NCBI GenBank assembly: GCA_004335835.1
Contig: RWJK01001402.1
Coordinates: forward strand, 57,509-67,845
Reading direction: 5' to 3'
Length of the DNA stretch: 10,337 nt
Source of the DNA: Scenedesmus sp. ARA3
Lineage: Eukaryota > Chlorophyta > Chlorophyceae > Sphaeropleales > Scenedesmaceae
The notes below the pieces were generated by a model. It was not told where the DNA came from. It saw only the letters and a list, made by a program, of their open reading frames with translations, and made no database searches. Numbering within the stretch: position 1 is the first letter of the stretch; the number at the start of each line of letters is the position of its first letter. Of this stretch, positions 7,790-10,337 are shown piece by piece. The translations under genes and the position numbers were made by a program.

Positions 7790-8331
7790 ACTGTTGGCTG
7801 CGCTTCCCTGTGCCACGCTGCTGTATCCTCCCAAGCCGTTGTGATGCTCAGAGCTTGCACGCAGATGCGATCAGTCTGACTTCACTCCTTACTGCAAGGA
7901 TCAATAAGTTCTGGCAAATGCTGTATACATTTCAGAACGTCAAAGCAAGGCAGGTGATGAGCAGCATCTGTCTGCTGCACTGTACTGAGCCAGGGCCTGG
8001 GGGTGGTATGATGCCAGACGTTTGGCATGTCAGCTCTACAAAAAAACTCTTGCGTTGTTTACAGCAGCAACCATACCACTACAACGTTTGAGCTCAGCAG
8101 CTGAGCTGCTGGAGGTCAAAGCTGTCATGACATCCCTGGGTCGTTAAGTTCGGTGCTTGCAGATATTTGGAGTGCAAAGCTGAGTTGAACAGTCCTTATA
8201 ACTATCAGTCTGAATCAGTCTGAAAATCGCGGTATCTTTGAGAGAGACTCGCAAATCCGCGACTGGCCTGGTTGACATCAGTAGCTTGCAAATCGTGGCG
8301 GTCCCTTACACACATAGGCTTACAAGTTAAC
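7790..8331. promoter_or_regulatory. Head-to-head spacer, likely two-way promoter
   Basis: This 542-bp stretch lies between the starts of the minus-strand MYND gene and the plus-strand lumen-protein gene. It has no coding frame of note. It carries three exact copies of ATCAGTCTGA, at 7870-7879, 8204-8213 and 8214-8223, the last two in direct tandem 109-128 bp before the lumen-protein ATG. Transcription start sites cannot be placed from sequence alone. Confidence 0.5.
8091..8107. repeat. Inverted repeat AGCTCAG-CAG-CTGAGCT
   Basis: Perfect 7-bp arms with a three-base centre, inside the two-way promoter region. It is similar in arm sequence to the palindrome at 3828-3850. Confidence 0.55.
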
Positions 8332-9144
8332 ATGAAGTCTTCACAGCATCTTCGTGTTCGAGATCTCAGCACCAAGCACGCCTTCAAAGCGTCGCCTGGC
8401 CCAGCACGCTCGTCCATTAGAAGACACGTTTGCCAGGCACGTCTAGCGACGCATTGCAGCATTCAAGCTGAAATACCGCACATTCACTCACTTCTTTTGT
8501 TATTTTCAGGCTTCAAATCATCAGCAGCAGCTATGGAGTGGGGCTGTCACCCGCAGGCAGCTGCTGGAGACCAGCAGTGTGCTTGCTGCTGCTGTGGCTG
8601 TCAGCATGGTGCAGCCAGACCAGGCGTTCGCTGTAAGTTCAGCTGAGAAAGATTGTGTTTTATTCATGGTTTCAATCATCCGATGGCGTGTCATTCAGCT
8701 CTCCTATTGAGTATGCAGTGTGCTGCGGGGCTGTGACAGTGGGCAGTCCTTGCACTGCTGCTGCAAGCTTTGACAGTAGTGGCAGGACTGGCAGCGCAAC
8801 AAGGCATATGCATGTGTCTACTGTATCTCAAAAATTCGCAACAGCTGGTCTGATTTGCAAGCGTTGCAAGCGCCGATTTAGCCTGCTGCCACCAATGGCT
8901 TGTACTGCAGGGCCTTGGCTGTGATGTGAAGCACAAGAAGCTGCACCTGCTGGGGGCGTTTGCACTTGCAAATTTCGCAACTTCTTGGCCCTTTTTGCTT
9001 TGATAGTCACTTTAATTCATGCCTGTGGCTTTGCAGGGCATGGACCGCTATGTGAAGCGCAAGAAGCTGGACCCCCTGGAGACATATGTGCCACTGGTGC
9101 TGGAGGCTCGGGAGCGCCTGGCAACGCTGGACACAGTCTTTGGT

Positions 9145-9180
<36 letters not shown>

Positions 9181-9877
9181 TGACCGTGCTTTGTTTGGTA
9201 GCAACAGCGGCAGCAGCGGCGTTGACGGCGGCAGCAGCAGCATTTCTGCACAGAGCACAGCCACAGGGCTCATCTGCATGTTCAAAGGACAGCCGCAGCT
9301 GTAGCAGCAACAGCCATTGCAATCAGTCGGCCCCCCTTTCTTCATTTCACGGTGTTTTCCGCACTTTGCTTATTGTACTGCTCTCCTTTTTATTCCTGCA
9401 GTAACGGCCCCCACAGTGGCACGCCAGCTGATGCGATCCGGGCCTTTCAGCGGCCTGCGGGACAACATCCGGGCCCTGGGGCAGTACGCCTCCACAGCTG
9501 TTGCAGAGGGGGGCTCAGGCCTGCCTGAAAAGGATGCGCAGCAGCTGGTATCAGGCTTCTTCAGGGCCCTGGAAGAATTCGACCTGGTGCTGTACAATGC
9601 AGTGCGTGAGGCGAAAGCAGCACAAGACAAAGCTGACAAGGAGGCCCGGAAAAAGAGTGAGGGTGAGGACGAGGATGAGGAAAAGAGTGAGATGAGTGAG
9701 GCGGTGGTGATTGATCCTGCGATCGGACTTGATAAGGATGCAGCAGCAGCAAAGCTGGCAGTGGCAGTGCAGCAGCTGGACAAGCTGATTGCGACTGTGC
9801 CAGAAGATGTGCTGGCGAGGTCGAGGGAGGTGCTTGAAAAGGTCAACAGGAAGGCAGCAGCAGCGGCAGCGCTATAG
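8332..9877 (+). CDS. Thylakoid-lumen protein with twin-arginine signal (four exons, 266 aa)
   Basis: Exons: 8332-8427, 8510-8632, 9037-9142, 9402-9877. Residues 1-45 are rich in Ser, Arg, Lys and Ala, as in chloroplast transit peptides. Next comes TRRQLLETSSVLAAAVAV (46-63), a twin-arginine pair plus hydrophobic stretch, ending in AFA (71-73) as cleavage site. This two-part layout marks a protein carried folded into the thylakoid lumen by the Tat pathway. The mature part (about 193 residues) opens with RYVKRKKLDPLETYVP, then RSGPFSGLRDNIRALGQYAS, FFRALEEFDLVLYNA, an acidic linker (193-209) and DKLIATVPEDVL, probably a helical bundle. From memory, land plants have chloroplast proteins with the same two opening motifs, sometimes labelled DUF7880 or photosystem I subunit N-like; I know of no proven function. 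Donors of introns 2 and 3 are strong (GTAAGT, GTGAGC); the intron 1 donor (GTTTGC) is weak, so exon 1 is the least certain part. Confidence 0.8.
8911..8955 (+). pseudogene. Decayed copy of lumen-protein exon 3 start inside intron 2
   Basis: Following a CTGCAG acceptor-like site, 45 bp match the first 45 bp of exon 3 (9037-9081) with 11 differences. The copy reads GLGCDVKHKKLHLLG where the exon reads GMDRYVKRKKLDPLE. Unlike the glucosidase intron copies, most differences change amino acids, and the family motif is lost. It looks like an old tandem duplicate no longer under coding selection. Confidence 0.7.
9148..9177 (+). repeat. Sense (CAG)10 at the donor of intron 3
   Basis: Ten CAG units begin at base 6 of the intron, right after GTGAG. 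The last repeat bases fall inside the region that pairs with U1 and U6 RNA. Confidence 0.9.
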
Positions 9878-10337
9878 GGGATGTCAAGACAGCAGCACCA
9901 GCACCAGCAGCAGGTGGAGACTTGCTGCAGCCTGCATAGTATGCATGCGCATCAGGCTGTAGTGGCCACTGCTGCAGTGCTGTTGCCCAGACAGCGGCAG
10001 CCGGCTGTTTTTGCCAAAAAAAACAGCGAACGGTTCGCTGCGCTGTCCACCTCAGGATGCAGTTCAGTGATCCGGACCTCATGGTTTGGTTGTTCTTTTG
10101 CTGGGGAGGGGCAGCGTGAATCTGCTGAAGTCAAAGCGTGCCTGTGTCTGCATGCTTTCCAGGATACTTTACTTGTAGTGTGCAGTGCTCTGCATGGCTG
10201 CTTCAGTGATCCGTGTCGTCTCCAGTTCAGATTCAGCCACTGTAGTGAGTGTCAACAGCACATGCGCAGACTTCGGCGGGGGTCTTCTGGCTCAGCATTG
10301 CTTGAAGGTGCGCAGCTGTGCATGACCAGCGTACTTC
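9878..10337 (+). other. 3' UTR and flank of the lumen-protein gene
   Basis: No coding frame is supported. I saw no TGTAA poly(A) signal in this stretch, so the 3' end may use a variant or lie outside. It holds nested hairpins at 10004-10040 and a 12-bp direct repeat TTCAGTGATCCG at 10063-10074 and 10202-10213. Confidence 0.5.
10004..10040 (+). repeat. Two overlapping hairpins in the 3' UTR
   Basis: GCTGTTTTT (10004-10012) pairs perfectly with AAAAACAGC (10019-10027), and CAGCGAAC (10024-10031) pairs perfectly with GTTCGCTG (10033-10040). They share CAGC, so only one can form fully at a time. Confidence 0.6.

Noticed and set aside
8272..8646. A single unspliced frame from 8272 through exon 2 of the lumen-protein gene
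   Set aside because: Unspliced reading gives a Cys-rich tail and stop at 8646 and loses the twin-arginine signal that appears in the spliced frame.

Overview
The window looks like nuclear DNA of a green alga, probably a chlorophycean (the density of CAG/CTG repeats recalls Scenedesmus/Tetradesmus-like genomes, from memory only). The grounds are short GT-AG introns with matching phases, CAG/CTG trinucleotide runs that read as Gln, Ser or Ala in exons, a C-N-N-P-x-C type MYND finger of the sort common in green algae, and a nuclear gene with a two-part thylakoid-lumen targeting signal. No tRNA, rRNA, CRISPR array, transposase or viral gene was seen. All gene models were built by hand from splice sites, phase and protein motifs.

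Layout: (1) 1-3030, minus strand: the 5' half of a secreted or vacuolar/lysosomal type GH31 alpha-glucosidase, seven exons with a signal peptide in exon 1, running off the left edge before the catalytic aspartate. Introns 3 and 7 each hold a short partial copy of a neighbouring exon (exons 4 and 7). These copies differ from the exon only at synonymous third positions (6 of 6 and 7 of 7 differences). Intron 7 also holds a 74-bp tandem duplication. (2) 3031-4063: about 1 kb intergenic, AT-richer and poor in CAG repeats, holding the upstream region of the glucosidase gene, some inverted repeats and the 3' flank of the next gene. (3) 4064-7789, minus strand: a three-exon gene for a 1026-residue alpha-helical, homopolymer-rich protein with a C-terminal MYND zinc finger. 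(4) 7790-8331: a 542-bp head-to-head spacer that should act as a two-way promoter and carries three identical copies of ATCAGTCTGA. (5) 8332-9877, plus strand: a four-exon gene for a 266-residue plastid protein with a twin-arginine thylakoid-lumen signal, similar to an uncharacterised plant lumen family. Its intron 2 holds a decayed copy of exon 3. (6) 9878-10337: 3' UTR and flank with nested hairpins.

The three genes do not form an evident pathway. What unites the window is its fine structure: partial exon copies left in introns of two unrelated genes, and CAG/CTG runs placed non-randomly around splice sites (sense CTG just before acceptors, sense CAG in exons or just after donors). In one intron both kinds occur and could pair with each other in the pre-mRNA.
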